Shown: positions 1 through 6,103, counted from the first letter of the stretch. The stretch is 12,210 nucleotides of DNA from an uncultured Eubacteriales bacterium (GCA_900555065.1 USJY01000014.1:1-12210), one strand, 5' to 3'. The notes: generated by a model from the sequence alone, not told the origin. A program made the numbers and translations.

Positions 1-497
1 CTGGAGAGACCGGCGCAATTCTGAAGGATGAGGTTGCCGAGGCGGTTTTCGTGAACCACAAGGAAAAAACGGTAGAAGTGCTGGTCGAGAAAATATGGAA
101 ACTAAATGATGGGGGAACGGCGACAGAGTCGGTTAAAGTAGCTCTGCTTCGAAACGGCGCGGAGTACAGCGTCGTGACGCTGGATGAAAGCAATGGTTGG
201 TCGCATACATGGAGAGGTCTGGATCCCCAATACAGCTGGACTGTTCAGGAAATCGATGTTCCACATGGGTTTGAGGCCGCCGTTGACAGAATTTCAGACA
301 ATCATTTTACGATTACCAATGACGACCTGCCGAATGGAAGTTTGGATATCCCGGAAGACTCCAATACGACAAATGTTCCTCCCACGGGTGATGCGTCTAA
401 CCGTGGACTGTGGCTTATGCTGCTCCTTCTTTCCGGTGCAGGTTTTGTCGGATTCGTGGTTTATGGCAACCATAAAAAGAAAAGTGTAAAGCCATAG
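1..497 (+). CDS. Sortase-anchored CnaB-domain surface protein, C-terminal part (5' end outside window)
   Basis: The frame is open from base 3 without a stop, so the GTG at 51 is internal and the gene begins before the window. The visible part starts with the end of one domain (FVNHKE, a typical last strand of pilin/adhesin repeats). One CnaB-type Ig-like domain follows, roughly bases 66-330. Its likely isopeptide residues are Lys in LVEKIW, Glu in TVQEID and Asn in the closing TITND. After a short Ser/Asn/Pro linker comes a cell-wall sorting signal: VPPTG at 375-389 (an LPXTG variant), a hydrophobic segment of about 20 residues, and a basic KKK tail. A sortase would cleave between T and G and link the protein to peptidoglycan or a pilus subunit. 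Its ligand cannot be told from this fragment. A terminator follows directly, so it ends its transcript. Confidence 0.9.
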   Translation, partial: GETGAILKDEVAEAVFVNHKEKTVEVLVEKIWKLNDGGTATESVKVALLRNGAEYSVVTLDESNGWSHTWRGLDPQYSWTVQEIDVPHGFEAAVDRISDNHFTITNDDLPNGSLDIPEDSNTTNVPPTGDASNRGLWLMLLLLSGAGFVGFVVYGNHKKKSVKP

Positions 498-512
498 TGA
501 AAATGGAAACAG

Positions 513-565
513 AAAACACCATTGATATCTGCCCCCAGGGCTGGACATCAATGGTGTTTTTGTTA
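513..565 (+). terminator. Intrinsic terminator of the surface-protein gene
   Basis: A perfect 14-bp stem pairs 513-526 (AAAACACCATTGAT) with 547-560. The 20-base loop contains a small GCCC/GGGC hairpin. The 3' arm ends in a T-rich run (TGTTTTTGTTAT). It sits 16 bases after the stop codon. Because the 5' arm starts with an A-run it may also work on the other strand. Confidence 0.85.
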
Positions 566-811
566 TAGCCTGGTATTTATGCAGGTTTCCAATCAAAGGA
601 CGTCAAATCAGCAAAAGATCAAAACGACAAAAAACGGGGAAATGCGAACCCCTGTGTCCAATTTCGCATGCGCCGCGAAAGCATTTATTTTCCGAACATT
701 TTCTTCTATCCGCTTTTCATGTCTCTTAACACGGGCGTTCACGCCCGCCGCATCGCCTGCTTCTATTTTTATAAAAATCAGAGCGCGCCCGCCGCATCTT
801 TGCCTCGCAAG

Positions 812-849
812 ACCGAACCCGCTAGCGCTGGGCTTCGATTCGGTTTTTT
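812..849 (+). terminator. Terminator-like hairpin with no obvious upstream gene
   Basis: ACCGAA (812-817) pairs with TTCGGT (839-844), a nested GC-rich hairpin lies inside (CCCGC/GC-GGG), and TTTTTT follows at 844-849. On the plus strand this has the form of an intrinsic terminator. The surface-protein gene already has its own terminator at 513-565, so this one would be a backup or the end of a short non-coding transcript. Function inferred from shape only. Confidence 0.45.
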
Positions 850-1016
850 ATCGCGTGCCTTTTAGCCGGTGCAGACGCGCGGATCCATATGGCGCGGCCC
901 TGTGCAGTCTCCCTTGCAGAGCCGGGCGGCCCGCTTAAAAACGTTTGCTATCAAGCGGGGTTCCAATATACTTATATGCGCATGGCCCTGGACGCCGCCT
1001 GTGCGGTAAACGCAAG

Positions 1017-1042
1017 ATCGGCAGACCATATGGTCTGCCGAT
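1017..1042. repeat. 26-bp perfect palindrome
   Basis: Each arm of 13 bases is the exact reverse complement of the other around the centre at 1029/1030 (ATCGGCAGACCAT then its complement). It lies 48 bases past the stop of the minus-strand cysteine-rich gene, so it may end that transcript. However, no T-run follows on either strand, so an intrinsic terminator is not proven. A protein-binding site or RNA stabilising hairpin is equally possible. Confidence 0.6.
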
Positions 1043-1090
1043 TCGCAAATATGGAATGTTTGCCTATCCCCAGTTGTCTTTTTCGGAGAG

Positions 1091-1615
1091 TCATTTGCCG
1101 CCTCTGCCGTTTTTTGCGCCCGAACCGTCACGGGGACGAAGGCCGTTGTTGGGGCAGTCGCCGTCATACGGGCAAACCCCGCTGTTGCGGCATTGTTCTG
1201 CGCGCGGACAGTTCTCATTACAAACTCTCGTTGCCACAGCGTTCTGACGCTCTGCAGCCAGTGTGGCGGCGGTGGAATTGTCGTTTTCCGTCATTGCTGT
1301 AGTAACCGTATCCTCCTGTGGCCCGCCATTGCCGTTTTTTTCGCCGGTGCCGTCGCGCGGAGCAATCCCGTCGTTGGGGCAGTCGCTTTTGTAAAGGCAC
1401 AGTCCGGTGCTGAGACACAGCGCGCCGTTGGAACAATTTTCGTTGCGCGGGCAGACCGCATTGTTTGCCGGCGTGTCCGGTTTGAGTTCAGAAACAGGTG
1501 TTCCGCTAACGTCGGCTGCGCCTTTGCCATAGCCGTTACCGGCCGCAAGGGCCGTTATCGTAGAGATAGACAGAATGAGGACGACCACAACAGTTGTTAA
1601 CGCTATTTTTTTCAT
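1091..1615 (-). CDS. Secreted protein with two cysteine-hexad modules, divergent from sigI
   Basis: A 174-residue protein of no family I recognise. The start at 1615 is chosen because AAAGGA lies 8 bases upstream; the in-frame ATG at 1624 has no room for a ribosome binding site. Residues 1-24 form a signal peptide (KK, long Val/Leu/Ile core, ALA cleavage motif before A25). Two copies of one module follow. The first has cysteines at 55, 61, 67, 73 and 79, each five residues apart. The second has them at 132, 136, 142, 148 and 154, the last four again five apart. Each module ends in CPNxGxxPRDG, then a Gly/Asn/Lys tail. A Thr/Ser/Asn-rich linker joins them. Five cysteines per module suggest metal binding, disulfides between modules, or cross-linking, all inferred. 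It is transcribed away from sigI and shares its promoter type (1652-1680), so it is probably a SigI-dependent exported effector or sensor partner. Confidence 0.8.
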   Translation of the reverse strand: MKKIALTTVVVVLILSISTITALAAGNGYGKGAADVSGTPVSELKPDTPANNAVCPRNENCSNGALCLSTGLCLYKSDCPNDGIAPRDGTGEKNGNGGPQEDTVTTAMTENDNSTAATLAAERQNAVATRVCNENCPRAEQCRNSGVCPYDGDCPNNGLRPRDGSGAKNGRGGK

Positions 1616-1651
1616 TATAACCATCCTTTCTTTTTGGTTCCGCTTATAGAC

Positions 1652-1680
1652 TACGGATCTGTTTTCCTGTATCATAGGGT
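1652..1680 (-). promoter_or_regulatory. SigI-type promoter of the cysteine-rich gene
   Basis: Read on the minus strand: ACCCTATGAT (1680-1671), exactly 15 bases, then CGTA (1655-1652). The same block with the same spacing lies on the plus strand before sigI. An A/C-rich -35 with a CGWA -10 is, as I remember it, the style of SigI promoters in Bacillus and Clostridium. The start codon is 37 bases downstream of CGTA, leaving room for a transcription start near 1646 and the ribosome binding site. Confidence 0.65.
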
Positions 1681-1693
1681 ATAATAAAAAAAT

Positions 1694-1725
1694 ACCCTGT
1701 GATTTAAACACCCTATGATTTAAAC
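1694..1725. repeat. 16-bp tandem direct repeat in the SigI promoter region
   Basis: ACCCTGTGATTTAAAC (1694-1709) is followed at once by ACCCTATGATTTAAAC (1710-1725), with one difference. The second copy is the -35 block of the sigI promoter. The first copy has no CGTA at the required distance (TTTA instead). The first copy also forms an inverted pair with the minus-strand -35 block (ATCATAGGGTAT at 1671-1682 against ATACCCTGTGAT at 1692-1703, one mismatch). It may be a decayed second promoter or an extra binding site. Confidence 0.75.
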
Positions 1726-1738
1726 GTCTGTTCGCGTA
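1710..1738 (+). promoter_or_regulatory. SigI-type promoter of sigI-rsgI (autoregulatory)
   Basis: ACCCTATGAT (1710-1719), 15 bases, CGTA (1735-1738). The match to the divergent promoter at 1652-1680 is exact in both boxes and in spacing, while the spacer sequences are unrelated, so the boxes look selected. Transcription would start about 1744. Then comes GAGGGA (1749-1754) and the ATG at 1761. Such autoregulation is usual for sigI operons. Confidence 0.65.
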
Positions 1739-1760
1739 TTCTATCAATGAGGGAATAAAT

Positions 1761-2450
1761 ATGGATGATCTATTATCTCGCCTTAAGGCGGCGAAAACGG
1801 ACAATGCTGTATTAAACCGGCTCATAAACGACTATATGCCTTTTCTGAAAAAGGAAATTTCAAAGGCTCCGGCTTTTCAAATGGAATTTGAGGACAGGCT
1901 CAGTATCGCTATGCTTGTTTTCGTCAATTGCGTCCGGCAGTACGACGAAAATGCGGGGGCGTTTATCCCTTTTGCGTCGGCCTGTATTCGGAACAGGCTT
2001 ATCGACGAAGCGCAAAAGTTATCCCGAAAAAATGAAAGAATCATACCGCTTTATACAGCCGAGGATAGGGAATCCGCAGTTTTGACTGACATTGCGGTCC
2101 AAAAATATGAGAAGGAACAGGAGCGATCTTCGCTCGCAGAGGAGATTGATTCGCTGTCCTGCGCGCTGGAGGCGTATCATATAACGCTTGACGAATTGGC
2201 AAAAGTCTGTCCCCGGCAGAGTCGGTCGCGCAGGCAATGCGTCAGACTCGCAAAAGAGATCATTTCCGACAAAGATTTAAAGGAACACTTTTTCAAAACC
2301 CATCGGGTACCACAATCTGCGCTGGCAAAACGATTTGGTATATCGGAAAAAACTATTGAAAAGCACCGGAAATACATCGTTACGATCACGCTTATCCTAT
2401 CGGATCATTATCCGGGAATTCAAACGTTTCTGCCGAAAGGAGGCGTTTAG
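1761..2450 (+). CDS. sigI: RNA polymerase sigma factor SigI
   Basis: A 229-residue sigma factor of the SigI group, close to the family's usual ~240-250. Region 2 is clear at about residues 36-85: FEDRLSIAMLVFVNCVRQYD, then GAFIPFASACIRNRLIDEAQ, which matches core-polymerase and -10 contact helices. The C-terminal third holds the SigI-specific helix-turn-helix (ALAKRFGISEKTIEKHRKYI, then LILSDHYPG). In Bacillus subtilis SigI responds to heat and wall stress. In Clostridium (Acetivibrio) thermocellum, multiple SigI/RsgI pairs sense polysaccharides. The ATG at 1761 has GAGGGA 6 bases before it. rsgI starts 2 bases after the stop, so the two are cotranscribed and probably translationally coupled. 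A SigI-type promoter lies just upstream. Confidence 0.93.
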   Translation: MDDLLSRLKAAKTDNAVLNRLINDYMPFLKKEISKAPAFQMEFEDRLSIAMLVFVNCVRQYDENAGAFIPFASACIRNRLIDEAQKLSRKNERIIPLYTAEDRESAVLTDIAVQKYEKEQERSSLAEEIDSLSCALEAYHITLDELAKVCPRQSRSRRQCVRLAKEIISDKDLKEHFFKTHRVPQSALAKRFGISEKTIEKHRKYIVTITLILSDHYPGIQTFLPKGGV

Positions 2451-2452
2451 AA

Positions 2453-3298
2453 ATGAAAACAGGCATTGTTATGCAAATAAAAGACAAAACAGCAGTCATT
2501 ATGGATACGGACGGGGAATTTATTGAGAGACCGGCGCGGCCTGATTGGCAAAAGGGCGATGTCGTATCCTGGAAAGATGCGCGCCGAAGCCGAAACTTTA
2601 GAATTTTCTATGCCGCCGCGGCTTGCTTTATTCTTTTTTGCATAGCAGGTTTGGGTGGATACCGACTCTACACGATGGAAACGGCGCTGATCAGCATGGA
2701 CATCAACCCAAGCCTTGAACTTTCCGTTAACCGTTTCGGCAAAGTTATTTCCGTCACAGCCTATAATGCCGACGCTGAAAATCTCGTTTTTGCGCAAGAG
2801 GTGAACGGGTTGTCCTATCAGCAGGCAATCGACCGCCTGCTTGAAAGCGAGGATATGCGGCCTTATCTTGAAAGCAACGAATATCTGGATTTTGCAGTTT
2901 ATACAAAAGACGATGATACGGAAATATCGGATTATCTGAACGCCCGTGTGACGGAGGTTTGCGACGCATATCCAAAGATACAGGCCACATGCAACCGCGC
3001 GGATGCAAACGCTGTTTCCGCAGCGCATGCATTGAACATGTCCGTAGGAAAATACCTTGCGTTTTTAGAGCTTCAGTCGCTGGATCCTACGGTGCAAATA
3101 GACGAATACGCCAGCTGTGGAATCGGTGAAATACGAAAGCAAATACGGGAACGGAAGCAGAATGGCTCCGGGGGCCATGCCGGCTGGAATAATCAGACGT
3201 CGCAGGGCGGCGATGCCGCCGGAGATCCGGGCTCCACCGGCGGCAAGGGGAACGGCCGCCGTCAGTATCGCGGAGGAGACGAACTGCAAACGGACTGA
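2453..3298 (+). CDS. rsgI: Transmembrane anti-sigma factor RsgI
   Basis: A 281-residue membrane protein that should hold SigI inactive. Residues 1-48 are the cytoplasmic RsgI N-terminal domain (KTGIVMQIKDKTAVIMDTDG). One membrane helix spans about 51-73. Outside lies the conserved RsgI ectodomain, beginning ISMDINPSLELSVNRFGKVI. Asn85-Pro86 in that motif is the site at which RsgI proteins are known to cleave themselves, the first step in releasing the sigma factor. The ectodomain runs to about 225 and is followed by a Gly/Asn/Gln/Ser-rich, probably disordered tail. There is no carbohydrate-binding or glycosidase domain as in cellulosome-type RsgI, so the signal is more likely wall stress or a partner protein. 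AAAGGAGG (2436-2443) overlaps the end of sigI and sits 9 bases before the ATG. Confidence 0.9.
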   Translation: MKTGIVMQIKDKTAVIMDTDGEFIERPARPDWQKGDVVSWKDARRSRNFRIFYAAAACFILFCIAGLGGYRLYTMETALISMDINPSLELSVNRFGKVISVTAYNADAENLVFAQEVNGLSYQQAIDRLLESEDMRPYLESNEYLDFAVYTKDDDTEISDYLNARVTEVCDAYPKIQATCNRADANAVSAAHALNMSVGKYLAFLELQSLDPTVQIDEYASCGIGEIRKQIRERKQNGSGGHAGWNNQTSQGGDAAGDPGSTGGKGNGRRQYRGGDELQTD

Positions 3299-3339
3299 TT
3301 TTGTATCAGGAAATACCAGTATTTGATCACAATAGCAAT

Positions 3340-3413
3340 AAAAAATAGCCGCTCAGCCTTGAGCAGGCGAACGACTATCGAAGACCAGTACGCAGGCGTT
3401 TCGCGCCCGTCAT
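3340..3413 (-). ncRNA. Possible ~74-nt small RNA, antisense-type remnant
   Basis: On the minus strand a strong extended -10 (TGGTATAAT, 3428-3420) predicts a start near 3413. The stretch ends in a terminator: GCTCA (3364-3360), loop AGGC, TGAGC (3355-3351), an outer GCC/GGC closure with one bulged base, then TTTTTT (3345-3340). Nothing in between codes for a protein. On the plus strand, just before this, a short frame ends FDHNSNKK and stop at 3322-3348. The layout resembles the 3' end of a small holin-like or TxpA-type toxin gene with its convergent antisense RNA, the toxin body being absent. The evidence is layout only; an insertion-sequence end with its own promoter is an alternative. Confidence 0.3.
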
Positions 3414-3419
3414 TTCATC

Positions 3420-3428
3420 ATTATACCA
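3420..3428 (-). promoter_or_regulatory. Extended -10 promoter element, minus strand
   Basis: TGGTATAAT is a perfect TATAAT with the TGn extension. No good TTGACA lies 16-18 bases upstream (ACTTTT at 17), which an extended -10 can tolerate. It points toward rsgI and would drive the short RNA at 3413-3340. Confidence 0.5.
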
Positions 3429-3455
3429 CAGCCGGCAGGGGAAAAAGTCCACTTG

Positions 3456-3499
3456 CGACAGCGTAAATGAACAGGCTCGACAGCGTAAATGAACCGGCT
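3456..3499. repeat. 22-bp tandem direct repeat, two copies
   Basis: CGACAGCGTAAATGAACAGGCT (split here as CGACAGCGTAAATGAAC + AGGCT) at 3456-3477 is repeated at 3478-3499 with a single A to C change. Adjacent directly repeated motifs near a minus-strand promoter are reminiscent of the subterminal repeats at the ends of IS21-type insertion sequences, but no transposase fragment is visible here. Confidence 0.7.
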
Positions 3500-3670
3500 G
3501 ATAAATCGTCCGTTCAGCGGCCTGCCGCTCAATTAGAAATGCCTGGCCGACCGCGCGCCATGGTCGCATGAAATGGTAAACCCTTTTTACGTCTCCCGCT
3601 GTGAAAGGCGGGGAAAAGGGGGGGCTACGCACCCATGCCATGCCTCAGGCAGGCTGCGTAAATTTGCAGT
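3500..3670. other. Gene-free remainder of the rsgI-araC intergenic region
   Basis: Nothing convincing is visible. Open frames on the minus strand have Arg/Pro-rich, non-protein-like composition and no ribosome binding site. Together with the possible RNA and the tandem repeat before it, this makes a ~370-base stretch (3299-3670) that looks like the scar of a lost mobile or toxin-antitoxin element. Confidence 0.4.
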
Positions 3671-3707
3671 ACAAAAAAACGCGATCCTTAGGATCGCGTT
3701 TTTTTGT
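3671..3707. terminator. Bidirectional intrinsic terminator between converging transcripts
   Basis: A 17-bp perfect stem (3671-3687 with 3691-3707), loop TTA, core CGCGATCC, flanked by A7 on the left and T7 on the right, so it works in both directions. It ends rightward transcription from sigI-rsgI and leftward transcription of the AraC-type gene, whose stop is about 80 bases away. Confidence 0.9.
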
Positions 3708-3789
3708 TTCGCTATAAAATATGCCATATTTGCGTCATAAAATTCTATATGAAAGCGTGCCTTGCGGTGCTACAATAAATACAGGCGGA

Positions 3790-4635
3790 TCAATACTCGG
3801 CGTTTGAAGCCTGCCGGTACTGGGACGGCGTGCAGCCCATGTGTTTTTTGAACTGTTTGCTGAAGTACATCTGGTCGCTGTAGCCGACGGCCTTCGCCGC
3901 AAGGCCGATACTCGCGCCTTCCTGTGTAAACAGCCTGCAAGCCGCGAGCAGCTTTCTCTTAATCACATAGTCGAGCGGCGTTTGCTTGAAATGGTCCCAG
4001 AACATTTTGCGGATTGTCTGTGCGGACAGTCCGGAAATGTCAAGCAGTTTCTGCAGAGAATACTGTTCGTCGAGGTGGGAATTGATATGGGACAGCAGCT
4101 TGAAAAAGCCGGAGTCGATGCCAAAGGGCAGCGATTCGGTAATGGGCCGGCACCGGTTGAACAGCAGTTCGCAGATCTCCATAACCGCCTGTTGGGTCCG
4201 TATGGTATTGCGAAGCGCATGGTAAACGTTGTCGTCCAGATCCTTAAAGCAGGTGTTGATGCTGTGCAGGCAGCGCAGAAGCTGTGCGGCGTCTTCGCCT
4301 TTCCACAGCGCCGGCGCCTCGTATAGGTCCATCAGCGGAATCCCGGCCGCGGTGATAAAAATATGAATCCAGGTGATATGCCCCGCCTGCGGCATGCAAA
4401 AATCGTGCTTGACGTTATGTGGCAAAATGATCCCCTCTCCGGACCGCACCTGAAACGTCTGCCTGTCAACGGTAATGTTACAGCAGGAATCGTGCGAATA
4501 CAGCAGGATGGCGAAAGGCAGTGTCCGCCCCGGCGCCTGATGCGCAGCGCGGTAAATGCCGTTTTCTCCATCGTACAATGTAAACGAAACGGGCAGGATC
4601 GTACTTTTCATCAAGCTGTAGGAAGAGTATTTCAC
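3790..4635 (-). CDS. AraC-family transcriptional regulator
   Basis: 281 residues, normal length for a cupin-AraC regulator. The start is GTG at 4635, supported by AAAGGAGGGG 7 bases upstream. The N-terminal half (to about residue 140) looks like the ligand-binding cupin barrel, with a pattern such as VRSGEGIILPHNVKHDF near residues 63-79. The C-terminal 100 residues carry the two AraC helix-turn-helices: SLQKLLDISGLSAQTIRKMF (about 193-212), and ASIGLAAKAVGYSDQMYFSK (241-260), ending KHMGCTPSQYR. The gene is divergent from an FAD-dependent oxidoreductase with 85 bases between the starts. It most likely activates that gene in response to a small molecule, probably a sugar or related metabolite as is common for this class. 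The ligand is unknown. Confidence 0.92.
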   Translation of the reverse strand: MKYSSYSLMKSTILPVSFTLYDGENGIYRAAHQAPGRTLPFAILLYSHDSCCNITVDRQTFQVRSGEGIILPHNVKHDFCMPQAGHITWIHIFITAAGIPLMDLYEAPALWKGEDAAQLLRCLHSINTCFKDLDDNVYHALRNTIRTQQAVMEICELLFNRCRPITESLPFGIDSGFFKLLSHINSHLDEQYSLQKLLDISGLSAQTIRKMFWDHFKQTPLDYVIKRKLLAACRLFTQEGASIGLAAKAVGYSDQMYFSKQFKKHMGCTPSQYRQASNAEY

Positions 4636-4666
4636 CGGTGTTCCCCTCCTTTGTCCATATACCTTT

Positions 4667-4695
4667 TATATAACACAGCCGGCATATGAAATCAA
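4667..4695 (-). promoter_or_regulatory. Sigma-A type promoter of the araC-like gene
   Basis: On the minus strand TTGATT (4695-4690), 17 bases, TATATA (4672-4667). Transcription would start near 4660, 25 bases before the GTG. The plus strand has no equally good promoter for the oxidoreductase, which fits activator-dependent expression. Confidence 0.6.
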
Positions 4696-4720
4696 TATTT
4701 TTTTAATAAGGAGAATGAAA

Positions 4721-6076
4721 ATGAGCAACATCCGTACAGAAGCAGTCAAGCAGTACGATTACGACGTCGCCGTAATCGGGTCCGGCTCCGGCGGTATTGC
4801 CGCAGCGGTAGCTGCCGCACGCAACGGCTGCCGCGTACTCGTGCTGGAGAAAAACGGGTATGTGGGCGGCATGACGACGGCCGGGCTTCCATATCTCGGC
4901 TATCTCGACGTGAAAAAGCGTCCCACCGTCGGCGGGTTGGCGATCGAGTTTGTCGAGCGGCTGAAGCAGGATAACGCCTCCTTTGGCGTCCGGTATTGCC
5001 CCAAGCACTGCTCCATCGCAGCCATCGACCCTGACAAGGTCAAAATTGCCGCGGCCAGTTTTCTGGAGGAGAACGGCGTTGACTTTCTGCTGCACACCAA
5101 CGCCATTGAAGTAGAGGTAGTCGACGGCGTGCTGAAGAGCATTCTCTGCGAATGTGCCGGTACGCGCCTGGAAGTCCGGGCGAAGATCTTTGTCGATGCG
5201 ACGGGCGACGGCGTAATCTCCTACCTGGCGGGCGCTGAATATGAAAAGGGAACCGCCGGCGTGGACCTGCAGCCGCCCTCTATTCTGTTCACCATCGGCG
5301 GCGTGGATAAGGAGCGCTTTTTTGAATGGCTGGAAGAGCATCCGGAGGAAGTCGAGCCCTATACAATGGAATACCTGCGCGCCGCGCCTGACTTTGTGCT
5401 GGTGACGCTGCAGAAGCTGTGGGCAAAGCTCAATCCCATAGGGGAGTGGCCGATGGGTATCTGGGCGATGATCTATATCAACCGCTTCAACGATTCCGAG
5501 GTGTGTATCAACGGCCCGCGCATGGCGGCCACAGACGCGACCGACCCGCAGAGCATTACCCAGGCGGAGATTCTCGGCCAGCGTCAGGCTGTGGCGTTTA
5601 TCGAGATGCTGCGCAAGTATGTCCCCGGCTTTGAAAAGGCGTTTCTCTCCCATATCAACGACTCGATCGGCGTTCGGGAAACCCGTCGCATCGTAGGCTA
5701 TAAGACGCTGCGCATCGACGACGTCAAGGCCGGCGTCACCGGAGACGACACAATCGCGCTGGGCTCCTATCCCATCGACATACACGGCAGTAAGGATTAC
5801 AGCTCCCAGTTCATCCATGTGGACGAACCCTACGGCATTCCCTATCTTACCACGGTATGCAAAACCGTAGGCGGCCTGATGATGGCTGGCCGCTGTATAT
5901 CGGTCGACCGGGAGGCCTACGGTTCCTGCCGCGTAATGGGCACCTGTTTCGCTGTCGGGGAAGCCGTTGGAATCGGCGCCGCCCTGTCCATAAAACACGG
6001 GTGCCGCCCGGAGCAGGTAGATGTGAAGGAGATCCGGGAGATCCTGCTGCAAAACGGCGCGCTTCTCTCTGTGTAA
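4721..6076 (+). CDS. FAD-dependent oxidoreductase (FAD_oxidored type), substrate unknown
   Basis: 451 residues from the ATG at 4721. The in-frame ATG at 4715 is rejected because AAGGAGA (4708-4714) abuts it; from 4721 the spacing is 6-7 bases. Residues 14-44 are the FAD Rossmann fold: DVAVIGSGSGGIAAAVAAAR, then VLVLEK with the ribose-binding Glu43, then the GGMTTAG loop. DATGDG at 159-164 is the second nucleotide-binding motif. The C-terminal FAD motif is GLMMAGRCISVDREAYGSCR followed by a GEAVG.GAAL helix. Such proteins are soluble flavoenzymes found in many carbohydrate and aromatic catabolic clusters, and the sequence does not tell the substrate. The gene stands alone, divergent from an AraC regulator and followed by its own terminator, so it is probably an inducible single-gene unit. 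Confidence 0.88.
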   Translation: MSNIRTEAVKQYDYDVAVIGSGSGGIAAAVAAARNGCRVLVLEKNGYVGGMTTAGLPYLGYLDVKKRPTVGGLAIEFVERLKQDNASFGVRYCPKHCSIAAIDPDKVKIAAASFLEENGVDFLLHTNAIEVEVVDGVLKSILCECAGTRLEVRAKIFVDATGDGVISYLAGAEYEKGTAGVDLQPPSILFTIGGVDKERFFEWLEEHPEEVEPYTMEYLRAAPDFVLVTLQKLWAKLNPIGEWPMGIWAMIYINRFNDSEVCINGPRMAATDATDPQSITQAEILGQRQAVAFIEMLRKYVPGFEKAFLSHINDSIGVRETRRIVGYKTLRIDDVKAGVTGDDTIALGSYPIDIHGSKDYSSQFIHVDEPYGIPYLTTVCKTVGGLMMAGRCISVDREAYGSCRVMGTCFAVGEAVGIGAALSIKHGCRPEQVDVKEIREILLQNGALLSV

Positions 6077-6103
6077 CAGACGCCCTGTACTTGGCGTTTC
6101 TTT

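Larger units (their letters stand above)
563..1090. other. 528-base stretch with no convincing gene
   Basis: No frame here has a start with a plausible ribosome binding site and protein-like composition. The stretch holds a 13-bp direct repeat (CGCCCGCCGCATC at 742-754 and 786-798), a CGGGCG/CGCCCG hairpin at 732-747, a terminator-like hairpin at 812-849, a CCCGCTT/AAGCGGG inverted repeat at 930-959, and a palindrome at 1017-1042. The minus strand has an open frame from 847 down to a stop at 608 (about 79 codons). It is rich in Lys, Arg, Glu and Ala (for example RVKRHEKRIEENVRK) but has no ATG and no ribosome binding site. It may be a gene remnant or part of a dispersed repeat. Confidence 0.5.

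Noticed and set aside
889..900. Adjacent BamHI and NdeI sites (GGATCCATATGG), suggesting a cloning artefact
   Set aside because: No vector or tag sequence flanks them and the composition is continuous with the surroundings; chance is a sufficient explanation.
1091..1825. Cysteine-rich protein starting at 1825 on the minus strand
   Set aside because: That start would run through both promoters and into sigI. The ATG at 1615 has a good ribosome binding site and is followed at once by a signal peptide.
3375..3641. 88-codon minus-strand open frame in the rsgI-araC gap
   Set aside because: It has no ribosome binding site, Arg/Pro/Trp-rich composition, and crosses the tandem repeat, an extended -10 and the predicted small RNA.
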